Assembly: GCF_030816915.1 (NCBI RefSeq)
Contig: NZ_JAUSYN010000002.1
Coordinates: 3,671,501-3,735,500, forward strand
Length of the DNA stretch: 64,000 nucleotides
Origin: Streptomyces sp. B3I8
GTDB taxonomy: Bacteria; Actinomycetota; Actinomycetes; Streptomycetales; Streptomycetaceae
Direction: 5' to 3'
Shown here: positions 25,491 through 34,141 of the stretch, piece by piece
How positions within the stretch are numbered: the first letter of the stretch is position 1
Layout: the number at the start of each line of letters is the position of its first letter
Program-made: the position numbers and the translations under genes
Notes under the pieces: model-generated
Databases searched by the model: none
Told to the model about the DNA's origin: nothing
Seen by the model: the letters and a program-made list of their open reading frames with translations, nothing else

Positions 25491-25904
25491 GCGGTCATCC
25501 TCGCATCCACGGTGTGCGGACGCGGGGCGGCAACCCGGCGCGTGCGCAGACCGGTTGGGGCCGCGTGCGTACTCTCCGGCGCCCGCGGCAGCGCGTACGG
25601 CGAAGCCGTTCGCGGGGGCTTCGCGGACCGGTGGGCCACGGCATCCCGCCGCGCGGGGACATGAGGCCGTGTGATCCCTTCCGCACCTGCCGGGATCATG
25701 ATCGGAGAGGCCCCCGGGGCCAGTAAGGTAAGGACCGCTCCGGCACCCCCACCATCCTCCCGCGGCCCCGCGGCGTGATGGCCGGCGGCGATCGAGTCGT
25801 CCGACGGACGGTCGGTCCGCGGGCGCGCCCCCTGACCCTCGGGCGCGGCCCCGCGGGCTTCCGTGCGCCGGTACGGCGTCTCACGGGATGAGGTTGGAAC
25901 ACAG
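25491..25904. promoter_or_regulatory. divergent intergenic region (DUF4328 / Ser-Thr kinase)
   Basis: 414 bp with no supported ORF. It contains the 10-bp palindrome GATCATGATC (25693-25702). It should carry promoters for both divergent genes; no -10/-35 pair stands out. Confidence 0.5.
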
Positions 25905-27191
25905 GTGCTGATAGCGGGCCGGTACCGGTTGCAGACCGCCCTCGGGCGCGGCGCGATGGGCGAGGTCTGGCGGGCGTCCGACGAGACGCTCGGCAGGGAC
26001 GTGGCGGTCAAGCTCATGCTCGGCCAGGACGCCGACCCGACCGCCGCCTCCAGGTTCCGGCTGGAGGCCCAGACCGCCGGACGGCTGCACCACGGCAACG
26101 TCGTCGGCGTGCTCGACTTCGGGGAGTACGAGGGCGGTCTGTTCCTGGTGATGGAACTGGTCGCGGGCGACAGCCTGGCCCGGATCCTCGGCGACAACGG
26201 ACCGCTGCCCGCCGACCGGGTCGCGCGCATCGCGGCCCACACCGCCGCCGGGCTCGCGGTCGCGCACGACCAGGGGATCGTGCACCGGGACATCAAGCCG
26301 GGCAACCTGCTCGTGGACGCCGACGGCACCACGAAGATCGCCGACTTCGGCATCGCCCGCTTCATGGACGACCCGGGCGCCGCTCTCACCCGTACCGGGC
26401 ACATCGTCGGCACCAGCCTCTACCTGGCCCCCGAGCGGGCGCTCGGCCAGTCCGCGGGGCCGCCCAGCGACGTCTACTCGCTGGGCTGCGTGCTCTACCA
26501 ACTCCTCACCGGCGGAACTCCGTTCAAGGGCGACAGCCCCGTCGCTGTGCTGCACCACCACCTCGACACACCGCCGGTGCCGCCGCGCGAGCTCGGCGTC
26601 GACCTGCCGCCCGCCTTCGAGAACTACCTGCTCGGACTGCTCGCCAAGCGGCCCGAGGACCGGCCGACGGCACGGCAGGTCGCCCAGTGGTTCGACGGCG
26701 GCGCGTGGCAGGGCCGGCCGGAACCACTTCCGGCGGTGGCACCGTCGGGGCCGTCGGCACCGGGGACGGGCCGGCGCGCGGCGGGCGGCACCGGTCCGGG
26801 CAGGGCGGAACGGTCCGGGAGGTCCGAGCGGTCCGGCAGGTCCGGGCGGTCGGAGCCGGGAGCGGCGCAGCGGCAGCAGCGGACGTCGGGCGCGGGTCCG
26901 ACGGCGCCCGGGGCCGGGCCGCGGCACGGAGCGGGCCCGGGGTCCGCGCCCTCCTACCCGGGCGCACCGTCCGGTCCGGGCGCCTCGGCCGAGTCGGGGG
27001 CGCCGACGACGTACAAACTCCCGACCGCCACCGCGGGCCCCGCCTCCTCGGCGCACCGGGGCCGGCGCCGCCAGCAGCCCTCCGGAGCGGCGGGCGCCCT
27101 GGCCGGGCAGCGGACCCGGATCGTGGCGCTGCTCGCCGGGGTGGCGCTCTTCGTGGGCGCGATGCTGCTCGGCATGGCGTGGTTCGGCTAG
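25905..27191 (+). CDS. PASTA-less membrane Ser/Thr protein kinase (Hanks type)
   Basis: 428 residues from GTG 25905; an upstream in-frame GTG at 25863 is less likely because the kinase fold begins immediately after 25905 (LIAGRYRLQTALGRGAMGEV). The kinase domain is complete: VAVKLMLG (Lys), HRDIKPGNLL (catalytic Asp), DFGIARFMDD, and the activation loop GTSLYLAPE. A Pro/Arg/Ser-rich juxtamembrane linker of ~120 residues contains tandem RSGRSER-type repeats. A single C-terminal TM helix (TRIVALLAGVALFVGAMLLG) ends the protein with only a few residues outside, so there is no extracellular sensor domain. Confidence 0.92.
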   Translation: MLIAGRYRLQTALGRGAMGEVWRASDETLGRDVAVKLMLGQDADPTAASRFRLEAQTAGRLHHGNVVGVLDFGEYEGGLFLVMELVAGDSLARILGDNGPLPADRVARIAAHTAAGLAVAHDQGIVHRDIKPGNLLVDADGTTKIADFGIARFMDDPGAALTRTGHIVGTSLYLAPERALGQSAGPPSDVYSLGCVLYQLLTGGTPFKGDSPVAVLHHHLDTPPVPPRELGVDLPPAFENYLLGLLAKRPEDRPTARQVAQWFDGGAWQGRPEPLPAVAPSGPSAPGTGRRAAGGTGPGRAERSGRSERSGRSGRSEPGAAQRQQRTSGAGPTAPGAGPRHGAGPGSAPSYPGAPSGPGASAESGAPTTYKLPTATAGPASSAHRGRRRQQPSGAAGALAGQRTRIVALLAGVALFVGAMLLGMAWFG

Positions 27192-27257
27192 GGTCTTTCG
27201 TTCGGATCAGGCCGACTGGGAGGCGCGGTGCGTCTTCGACCGGCCCGAGCGGGCGCC

Positions 27258-27815
27258 TCAGTGCCGTGGCGGGTGCGGCGGTTCCGACGGCTGCGGCGGT
27301 CGCGGTGGACGCGGCCCATGGGGCGGACGCGGCCCGTGCGGGGGCTGCGGCGGGGGCATCGTCTCCAGCCCCGGGGCCGGGGCGGGCCAGACCAGCAGGA
27401 CCGCGCACGGGGCGTGGTCCACGACGAACCGTGCGGCGGGCCCGAGGCTGTGCGGCCCCAGCCGGGCGCGGTCGCCGTCGCGGGCGACGACGAGCAGGTC
27501 TGCCTCCTCCGCGGCCCGCACCACCTCGCGCTCGGCCCGCCCCTGCCGCTCCCGGCGCACGCAGGGCCCGCCGAGCCGCTCGGCGGCCGCGTCCAGCAAC
27601 CGCCCGGCGGAGCCGGCCCCGAGCTCCGCGACCCGCGCACCCGGATCGTGTCCGCCCCGGCCGAGCAGCCCGGCGAACGCCCCGTGCGCGACCCCGGGTT
27701 CCTCGCCCCCGCTGACGTGCAGCAGGACGACGTCCTCCCCGTCCCGCGCGTGCCGCCGCGCGGCATCCACACAGGCGGGCCAACTGCCCTCGACGAGCCA
27801 CGCGAGCACGGTCAC
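27258..27815 (-). CDS. UspA-like stress protein with Pro-rich tail
   Basis: 185 residues from GTG 27815. The first ~145 residues form a Usp-like fold (VLAWLVEGSWPACVDAARRH, EADLLVVARDGDRARLGPHS, VVDHAPCAVLLVWP). The GPHSLGP segment lies where ATP-binding Usp proteins have GxxGSVS, but the ATP motif is not complete. The last ~35 residues are Pro/His/Arg repeats, coded by a degenerate CCGCATGGG-like array. It converges on the kinase gene. Binding partner unknown. Confidence 0.7.
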   Translation of the reverse strand: MTVLAWLVEGSWPACVDAARRHARDGEDVVLLHVSGGEEPGVAHGAFAGLLGRGGHDPGARVAELGAGSAGRLLDAAAERLGGPCVRRERQGRAEREVVRAAEEADLLVVARDGDRARLGPHSLGPAARFVVDHAPCAVLLVWPAPAPGLETMPPPQPPHGPRPPHGPRPPRPPQPSEPPHPPRH

Positions 27816-27930
27816 GACCCCTCAGCCCCTTCGGTCCTCTCGGTCCTGTCGGCCCCTTCGGCCCCTTTCGCGGTGATCGGCCCCCCCGCGGCGCTCGGCT
27901 CCTCCGCGGCGCTCGGCTCCTCCACCCTGC

Positions 27931-27967
27931 CAGGCCGCCCGGCGGTACGCCCGCCGGGCGGCCTGGC
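27931..27967. terminator. terminator downstream of aldo/keto reductase remnant
   Basis: A perfect 16-bp stem (27931-27946 with 27952-27967) and a 5-nt loop, 12 bp past the stop of the broken aldo/keto reductase on the minus strand. Confidence 0.75.
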
Positions 27968-27978
27968 CCCGCCGGGCT

Positions 27979-28203
27979 CATTCCTGGATGGCGGCCATGC
28001 CGATCGGCGCGTACCGGTCCCCGGCCGCCGCCCCCACCGGGATCGCGGCGCTCAGCGCGGCGAGCTCCCCGGGGGGCGATGGCGAGGCCGGCCGCGGCGA
28101 CGTTCCGCTCCGGCCAGGTGCGCCGCCTGGTGACCGGGAGCGCGGTGACGCCGTCCTGGGCGAGTACCCAGGCGAGGGCGAGCCGACCGGCCGTCACGCC
28201 GCA
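27979..28203 (-). pseudogene. 3' remnant of an aldo/keto reductase, frameshifted
   Basis: Read on the minus strand from about 28203, the first frame gives VTAGRLALAWVLAQ and TRRRTWPERNVAAAGLAI, the family's C-terminal alpha/beta region. The reading then continues in another frame as ELAALSAAIPVGAAAGDRYA and PIGMAAIQE to a stop at 27979, which is a classic aldo/keto reductase C-terminus. The join falls in a CCCCCCGGGG run near 28072, where one extra C explains the shift. The catalytic N-terminal three quarters are missing, so this is a truncated pseudogene. Confidence 0.8.
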
Positions 28204-28206
28204 CCC

Positions 28207-28289
28207 CGGGCACGCGGAGCCACGAGAAGCCGGCCCTGCTGACGGTCCTGGGCACCGAGCACTTCGCCACCACCACCGAACACGGCTGA
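28207..28289 (+). pseudogene. unidentified 3' gene end (remnant)
   Basis: Plus-strand reading gives SHEKPALLTVLGTEHFATT, then TEHG and a stop at 28287. The reading is followed 20 bp later by a perfect terminator, which suggests it really is the end of a former gene. Its 5' part abuts the aldo/keto reductase remnant, so the junction at about 28205 is probably a deletion scar joining two gene ends. I do not recognise the family. Confidence 0.4.
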
Positions 28290-28308
28290 GACCCCCCCAC
28301 GGGCCGCG

Positions 28309-28348
28309 CCCGCCCCCGCCTGGTCCGTTCGCACCAGGCGGGGGCGGG
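28309..28348 (+). terminator. terminator after the plus-strand remnant
   Basis: A perfect 16-bp stem (28309-28324 with 28333-28348) with an 8-nt loop, about 20 bp downstream of the remnant stop at 28289. Confidence 0.75.
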
Positions 28349-28481
28349 GGCTGGTGCCACCGGACCAGGCGGGGCCGGGGTCGGCGGACGATGCCCGGCC
28401 GGGGTGCCGGAGGCGAGTGTGGACAGGCGCGGGAGTCCCTCGCGTCTTTCCCTGCTCGACGGTGTCTGGAGTGAGCTACAG

Positions 28482-30758
28482 GTGGCCAGGTTTCTGTATC
28501 GGATCGGACGGTGGGCTTTCCGGCGGCGCCGGCTCGTGGCCGTGGTGTGGCTGGCCGGCCTCGTGCTGGCGATAGGCGCCGCCGCGACGGCGCCGGCCGG
28601 GGAGGACGAGGACCTCGCCATGCCGGGCACGGAGTCCCAGAAGGCGTTCGACCTCCTCGACGAGCGGTTCCCGGAGAGCAACGCGCAGGGCGCCGAGGCC
28701 CGCCTGGTCTTCCGGGCCCCGCAGGGGCAGCGGATCACCGCGAAGGACAACCGCGCGGCCGTCGAGGAGGCACTCGGCTCCCTGGACGGGAACAAGCAGT
28801 TCGCGTCGGCCACCGACCCCTTCACCACCGGCGCGGTCAGCGGGGACGGCACGATCGCGTACTCCACGGTCACCTACACCGTGGACGCCGTCGACCTGAC
28901 CGCGGCGACGAAGACCGCCCTGGAGGACGCCGCGGGCGACGCCCGGGACGCGGGGCTCACCGTGGAGACGGGCGGCTCGGCCCTGGACTCCGAGGAGGAA
29001 CCGGGCGGCACGACGGAACTCGTCGGCGTGGCGGTGGCCGCGGTGGTGCTGGTCCTCGCCCTCGGCTCACTGGTCGCTGCCGGACTGTCGCTGCTGACCG
29101 CCCTGCTGGGTGTGGTCATCGCCTTCGGCCTGGTCACCGCGCTGTCGGTGCCGCTGGGCCTGTCGTCCACCGTCGCCATCCTGGCGCTGATGCTGGGGCT
29201 CGCGGTCGGCATCGACTACGCCCTCTTCATCACCTCCCGCTTCCGTGACGAACGCGCCCGGGGCCACGAGCCCGAGGAGGCCGCGGGCCGCGCGGTCGGC
29301 ACGGCCGGGTCCGCCGTCGTCTTCGCCGGCGCGACCGTCGTCATCGCGCTGGCAGGGCTGGGCGTCGTCGGCATCCCCGAACTCACCAGGATGGGCCTGG
29401 GCGGTGCCGGCGCGGTGGCGCTCGCCGTGCTCGTGGCGCTGACCCTGACCCCCGCGCTGTTCGGTCTGTTCGGCCGCCGTGTGCTGCCCCGCGCCCTGCG
29501 CAAGGCCACCCGGCCGGGCGGACGCCCGCACGCGGCGCACACCGGCGCACCTCACCCCGGGGCGGCACACACCGGTGCCGGACGTCCCGGGTTCGCCACC
29601 CGCTGGGCGCGGTTCGTGCTGCGCCGCCCGGCGGCCGTGCTGCTCACCGCCGTCCTCGGCCTGGGCGCCGTCGCCGCGCCGGTGCTGAGCCTCGAACTCG
29701 GCCTGCCCGGCGACGAGTCGAAGTCCGTGGAGACCACCGAGCGTCGCGCCTACGACCTGCTGTCGCAGGGCTTCGGCCCCGGTTTCAACGGCCCGCTCAC
29801 CGTCGTCGTGGACACCTCGCGGGCCAAGGACCCCCGCGCCGTCACGGACCTGGTCGTCGAGACCGTGAAGAAGGTGGACGGGGTCGCGTCGGTCGGCGCA
29901 CCGGTGCTCAGCGAGAACAAGGACACCGCCCTCCTCACCGCCGTTCCCGAGACCGCGCCCAACAGCCCCGAGACCAAGGACCTGGTGCACGCGCTCCGGG
30001 ACAAGGCCGCGGGCGTCGAGTCGGACACGGGCGCCGACGTCTTCGTCACGGGCAAGACCGCGCTGAACATCGACATCTCCGAAGCGATGGCCGGCGCACT
30101 GGTCCCCTACCTGACGGTGGTCATCGGCCTGGCGGTGCTCCTCCTGCTCGTCGTCTTCCGCTCGGTCCTGATCCCGGTCAAGGCCGCGCTCGGCTTCCTG
30201 CTGTCGGTGGGTGCCGCCTTCGGTGTCCTCGTCGCCGTCTTCCAGTGGGGCTGGGCGGCCGACCTGTTCGGCATCGAGCAGACCGGACCGGTCATGTCGC
30301 TGATGCCGATCCTCATCATCGGCATCGTCTTCGGCCTCGCCATGGACTACGAGGTCTTCCTCCTCACCCGCATGCGGGAGGCGTACGTCCAGGGCGCGAG
30401 CCCCGAAGAGGCGATCGTCAACGGATTCCGGCACAGCGGGCGGGTGGTGGCCGCGGCGGCCGTCATCATGATCAGCGTGTTCGCCGGATTCGTCGGGATG
30501 AGCAGCCCGACCATCCAGACGATGGGCATCGGGCTCGCCTCCGCCGTCGCCTTCGACGCCTTCGTGGTCCGCATGGCGATCGTGCCCGCGGTCCTGGCCC
30601 TTCTGGGCCACCGCGCCTGGTGGCTGCCCCGTACGCTGAACCGTGTGCTGCCGAACGTGGACATCGAAGGTGAATCCCTGAGCGGGCACGACCCGGTGCC
30701 CGACCGGGCCGCATCGGACGCGGTGGTACGGGGACCGTTCCCCGTCGGCCGGAACTGA
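28482..30758 (+). CDS. MMPL-family RND transporter
   Basis: 758 residues from GTG 28482; an upstream in-frame GTG at 28404 would add residues before the first TM and is less likely. The protein begins MARFLYRIGRWAFRRRRLVA with a first TM near residues 18-38. The MMPL duplication is visible: two extracytoplasmic domains, each followed by five TM helices (VGVAVAAVVLVLALGSLVAA and LVPYLTVVIGLAVLLLLVV open the blocks). LMLGLAVGIDYALFITSR and GIVFGLAMDYEVFLLTRMRE are the two conserved GxxxDY motifs, with Asp for proton coupling. It lies 8 bp before a histidine kinase and probably exports lipids or toxic hydrophobic compounds. Confidence 0.92.
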   Translation: MARFLYRIGRWAFRRRRLVAVVWLAGLVLAIGAAATAPAGEDEDLAMPGTESQKAFDLLDERFPESNAQGAEARLVFRAPQGQRITAKDNRAAVEEALGSLDGNKQFASATDPFTTGAVSGDGTIAYSTVTYTVDAVDLTAATKTALEDAAGDARDAGLTVETGGSALDSEEEPGGTTELVGVAVAAVVLVLALGSLVAAGLSLLTALLGVVIAFGLVTALSVPLGLSSTVAILALMLGLAVGIDYALFITSRFRDERARGHEPEEAAGRAVGTAGSAVVFAGATVVIALAGLGVVGIPELTRMGLGGAGAVALAVLVALTLTPALFGLFGRRVLPRALRKATRPGGRPHAAHTGAPHPGAAHTGAGRPGFATRWARFVLRRPAAVLLTAVLGLGAVAAPVLSLELGLPGDESKSVETTERRAYDLLSQGFGPGFNGPLTVVVDTSRAKDPRAVTDLVVETVKKVDGVASVGAPVLSENKDTALLTAVPETAPNSPETKDLVHALRDKAAGVESDTGADVFVTGKTALNIDISEAMAGALVPYLTVVIGLAVLLLLVVFRSVLIPVKAALGFLLSVGAAFGVLVAVFQWGWAADLFGIEQTGPVMSLMPILIIGIVFGLAMDYEVFLLTRMREAYVQGASPEEAIVNGFRHSGRVVAAAAVIMISVFAGFVGMSSPTIQTMGIGLASAVAFDAFVVRMAIVPAVLALLGHRAWWLPRTLNRVLPNVDIEGESLSGHDPVPDRAASDAVVRGPFPVGRN

Positions 30759-30765
30759 CCCGGAC

Positions 30766-32196
30766 ATGGCACACGCCAGCGGCGGGAGCCGGGCCGGCCG
30801 GACGCGCGGGGAGCGCGGCGGGCGGCGGGAGCGCGGCGGACCGCGCTCCCGCCGCCCGCGCTCCCGCGACGCGCGTCCGGCCGGCCCGCGCTCCCCGGGC
30901 GCGCGGCGCCGCGAGGCGGCGCTCACGGCGGCCGCGTTCGCGCTCTGCCTCCTCGGCGGCGCGATCCGGACCGACGACACCACGTCCCTGCCGCCCCACG
31001 CCGCCTACGTCCTCGCCGTGCTGTCCTGCGCCCTGCTGCCGCTGCGGCACCGCACCCCCCGGGCGGTGCTGGCGGCCACCACGGCGGTGGCGCCCCTGGC
31101 GCAGCCGCTGAGCGTGCTGATGACCCCCCTGCTCATGGCGCCCGCCCTGATCACCTCCTACACCTGCACCGTCATCGCGCGCACCGAACGGCGCGCGGTG
31201 ACCGCGGTGTCGCTGGTCGCCGCGGTGCTGCTGGTCTCCGCGGCCCCGCTGTCCGGGGAGTTCTCCTGGCGGGACGCGAGCAGGATGGCCGTGGCCGGCG
31301 CCTCCCCCCTGGTGGCCGGTCTGCTCGGACACTCGGTGCGCAACCGGCGGGCGTACCTCACGGCGGCGGAGGAGCGGGCCCGCCGGGCCGAGGAGACCCG
31401 GGAGAGCGAGGCCCGCCGCAGGGTGGACGAGGAGCGCCTGCGCATCGCGCGCGAACTGCACGACCTCGTGGCCCACCAGATCACCCTGGCCAACGCGCAG
31501 GCCCAGGTCGCCGTCCACCTGCTCGACACCCGGCCGGAGCAGACCCGCAAGAGTCTGCGCGAACTCGTCGAGACCACCGGCCACGCGCTCGACGAACTAC
31601 GGGCCACCGTCGGCCTGTTGCGCCAGGCCGACGACCGGGGGACGACCGCGGACGGGGTCGGCCCCGACGAACCGGCGCCCGGTCTGGCCCGGCTGCCGAC
31701 ACTCCTGCAGTCCTTCCGCCGCGCCGGCCTGGAGGTGTCGACGCGGGAGGAGGGCACGGCCAGGCCGCTGCCCCCGGGACTGGACCTCACGGCCTACCGC
31801 ATCGTCCAGGAAGCCCTGACCAACGTCACCAAACACGCAGGTTCCGGGAGCGCCGTGGTGGGCCTGGACTGGTACCCCGACCGCCTGGTCCTCACCGTCG
31901 CGGACGACGGCGCCCGGGGCGCCCGGGGGATGCCGGGCCTGCCCGTCGTGCCGGAACGCCCGCCCGGCTACGGTCTCATCGGGATGCGGGAACGCGCCGC
32001 CGCGGTCGGCGGACACCTCCACGCGGGCCGGCGCCCGGAGGGCGGCTTCCTGGTGAGGGCCGAGCTCCCCCTCCCACCGCCCAGGGACACGACGGCCGAC
32101 AGCCGACGCCCGACGACCGACAGCCGGCGGCCGACAGCCGACGAACCTCGGCACCGACCCGGCGACGACGACCACCGAGGAGAAGGACACCCATGA
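30766..32196 (+). CDS. NarL-family sensor histidine kinase
   Basis: 476 residues. The N-terminal ~45 residues are Arg/Gly-rich; four or five TM helices follow (ALTAAAFALCLLGGAIRTDD to SPLVAGLLGHSV). The HisKA_3 dimerisation helix is ERLRIARELHDLVAHQITLA, with His as the phosphoacceptor. The HATPase has AYRIVQEALTNVTKHA (N box), VADDG and GYGLIGMRERAAAVGG. The stop overlaps the response regulator ATG (ATGA). Placed directly after the MMPL gene, it probably regulates or senses that transporter's substrate. Confidence 0.93.
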   Translation: MAHASGGSRAGRTRGERGGRRERGGPRSRRPRSRDARPAGPRSPGARRREAALTAAAFALCLLGGAIRTDDTTSLPPHAAYVLAVLSCALLPLRHRTPRAVLAATTAVAPLAQPLSVLMTPLLMAPALITSYTCTVIARTERRAVTAVSLVAAVLLVSAAPLSGEFSWRDASRMAVAGASPLVAGLLGHSVRNRRAYLTAAEERARRAEETRESEARRRVDEERLRIARELHDLVAHQITLANAQAQVAVHLLDTRPEQTRKSLRELVETTGHALDELRATVGLLRQADDRGTTADGVGPDEPAPGLARLPTLLQSFRRAGLEVSTREEGTARPLPPGLDLTAYRIVQEALTNVTKHAGSGSAVVGLDWYPDRLVLTVADDGARGARGMPGLPVVPERPPGYGLIGMRERAAAVGGHLHAGRRPEGGFLVRAELPLPPPRDTTADSRRPTTDSRRPTADEPRHRPGDDDHRGEGHP

Positions 32197-32909
32197 CCGA
32201 CACGGCAACGGACGACGCGGGGCCCGGGCGGACCGGACCGCTGCGCGTACTGCTCGCCGACGACCAGGCCCTGCTGCGCGGGGCCTTCCGCATGCTCCTC
32301 GACACCACCGAGGACATCACGGTCGTCGGCGAGGCCGGCGACGGCCGGGAGGCGGTGCGGCTCACCCGGGAACTGCGCCCGGACGTCGTCCTCATGGACA
32401 TCCGGATGCCTGAGGTGGACGGCCTCGCCGCCACCGCGCGGATCTGCGCCGACCCGGACCTGCGTGCCTGCCGCGTCCTGATCCTCACCACGTACGAGAC
32501 CGACGAGTACGTGGCCCAGGCGCTGCGCGCGGGGGCAGGCGGCTTCATCGGCAAGGGCATCGGGGCCGAGGAACTCGCGGAGGCCGTACGGACGATCGCC
32601 GACGGGGAGACCCTGCTGTCGCCCGCCGCGACCCGCTCCCTGGTCGCCCGCTTCCTGGCCACACCGGACGACGCCACCCCCCACGACTCCGCACGGCTCG
32701 CCGTGCTCACCCCGCGCGAGCGGGAGATGGTGGCCCTCGTGGCGACCGGCCTGTCCAACCACGAGATCGCCGAACAGACGTTCCTCAGCCCGTTCACCGT
32801 CCGCGCGCACGTGCAGCGCGCCATGACGAAGCTGGAGGCCCGTGACCGGGCCCAGCTCGTCGTCATCGCCTACCGGACGGGGCTGGCGCAGGCCGGCCCC
32901 GACCAGTAG
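32193..32909 (+). CDS. NarL/LuxR-type response regulator
   Basis: 238 residues. The receiver has ADDQ after strand 1, Asp in VVLMDIRMPEVDG, and the Thr/Lys region ILTTYETDEYV...GFIGKG. The LuxR HTH is LTPREREMVALVATGLSNHE and SPFTVRAHVQRAMTKLEAR. Unlike the regulator at 10893 the receiver looks functional. It overlaps the kinase gene by four bases and is the partner of that kinase in a three-gene transporter/two-component operon. It converges with the monooxygenase at only 23 bp. Confidence 0.94.
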   Translation: MTDTATDDAGPGRTGPLRVLLADDQALLRGAFRMLLDTTEDITVVGEAGDGREAVRLTRELRPDVVLMDIRMPEVDGLAATARICADPDLRACRVLILTTYETDEYVAQALRAGAGGFIGKGIGAEELAEAVRTIADGETLLSPAATRSLVARFLATPDDATPHDSARLAVLTPREREMVALVATGLSNHEIAEQTFLSPFTVRAHVQRAMTKLEARDRAQLVVIAYRTGLAQAGPDQ

Positions 32910-32932
32910 GCGGTGACGTCAGCGGACGGGGC

Positions 32933-34141
32933 TCACCGTGCGGGCCGAGGCAGTACGAGCGCCGTGTGGGCCGGCCGGGGCGTCGGGGCGGGCAGGGCGA
33001 CCAGGCCGCGCAGCATGGTGTTCCGCTTCTCCAGGGCCTCGGTCGTGAGGGGGAAGAGCCTGGCCCCGCCGTCGTCCACCAGCCCCTGGTTCAGGGCGAC
33101 GAACTCGCGCAGGTCGCGCCCGTAGGCGGCGAAGGCCGCGGTGTGGTCGGGGTGCGCGAGGAGGGAATGGGCGAGCATGTACGCGCCGACCAGGGCGAGG
33201 CTCGTACCCTGCCCGGTGAGGAACGAGGGCGCGTACGCCGCGTCCCCGACGAGGGCGACCCGGCCCCGGGACCAGTGCGGCAGACGGATCTGCCCGGCCG
33301 TGTCGAGGAACGGGTCGGCCGCCTCGCGCAGCGCGCCGACCATGGCGGGCACCTCCCATCCCGCGTCCGCGAAGACCGAGGCGACCAGGTCCGGCCCGGC
33401 CTCGGGGTCCCGGAGCGCGTCGTGCGGCGGCTCGGGGCGGTGGAAGGTGAGGAAGGCGTGCACCTCGTCGGGGTTCCCGGTGGCGTAGAGGGCGGCGGCC
33501 CTGCCCGGGGTGTTCCACATCAGCAGCTCGCGGTCCAGACCGAGCGTGTTGTCCATGGTGAACAGGGCGAAGCAGTAGCCGAGGTAACGGTGGTACCGCT
33601 CCTCGGGGCCGAACAGGGCCGCGCGGGTGGCCGAGTGCATGCCGTCGGCGCCGACGACCAGGTCGAACGTCCGCCGCAGCCCGCTGCGGAACGTGACGTC
33701 GACCCCCTGTCCCGACTGCCCGGAGTCCTCGAAAGCGACGAGGGAGTCGCCGAACAGGAACTCCACGTCGTCGCGCACCGACTCGTACAGCAGGGCGGAC
33801 AGATCCTCGCGCCGCACCTCCAGGTCCTGCCCCTCCACCCCGCCGGCCAAGGCGCTCGCCTTCACCGAGACGATCACCTCGCCGCCCGCGTCGAGGAAGG
33901 TGGCGCGGCGCGCGTCGAGGTGCGCTTCCCGCAGCCGCGGCAGCAGCCCGGCCCGCCGGACCACCTCGACCGCGGTGCCGCGGATGTCGATGGGATAGCC
34001 GCCGGCGCGCAGCGCGGGCGCCTTCTCCACCACGGTGACCTCGAACCTGCCCGACCGGTGCAGCCAGTACGCCAGCGCGGGCCCGGAGACGCTGGCTCCG
34101 GAGATCAGAACGCTTCGCTTCGCGGACGTGTGCGTGGTCAT
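32933..34141 (-). CDS. FAD-dependent aromatic monooxygenase (PHBH/TetX-like fold)
   Basis: 402 residues. FAD fold: SVLISGASVSGPALAYWLHR near residue 10; second FAD motif VALVGDAAYAPSFLTGQGTS near residue 300; central VVGADGMHSATR. This order matches group A flavin monooxygenases such as tetracycline-modifying or polyketide hydroxylases. The ATG overlaps the stop of the DHA2 exporter gene (ATGA), so a modify-and-export operon is likely. The substrate is not readable; a drug-inactivation role is inference from the exporter partner. Confidence 0.85.
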   Translation of the reverse strand: MTTHTSAKRSVLISGASVSGPALAYWLHRSGRFEVTVVEKAPALRAGGYPIDIRGTAVEVVRRAGLLPRLREAHLDARRATFLDAGGEVIVSVKASALAGGVEGQDLEVRREDLSALLYESVRDDVEFLFGDSLVAFEDSGQSGQGVDVTFRSGLRRTFDLVVGADGMHSATRAALFGPEERYHRYLGYCFALFTMDNTLGLDRELLMWNTPGRAAALYATGNPDEVHAFLTFHRPEPPHDALRDPEAGPDLVASVFADAGWEVPAMVGALREAADPFLDTAGQIRLPHWSRGRVALVGDAAYAPSFLTGQGTSLALVGAYMLAHSLLAHPDHTAAFAAYGRDLREFVALNQGLVDDGGARLFPLTTEALEKRNTMLRGLVALPAPTPRPAHTALVLPRPAR

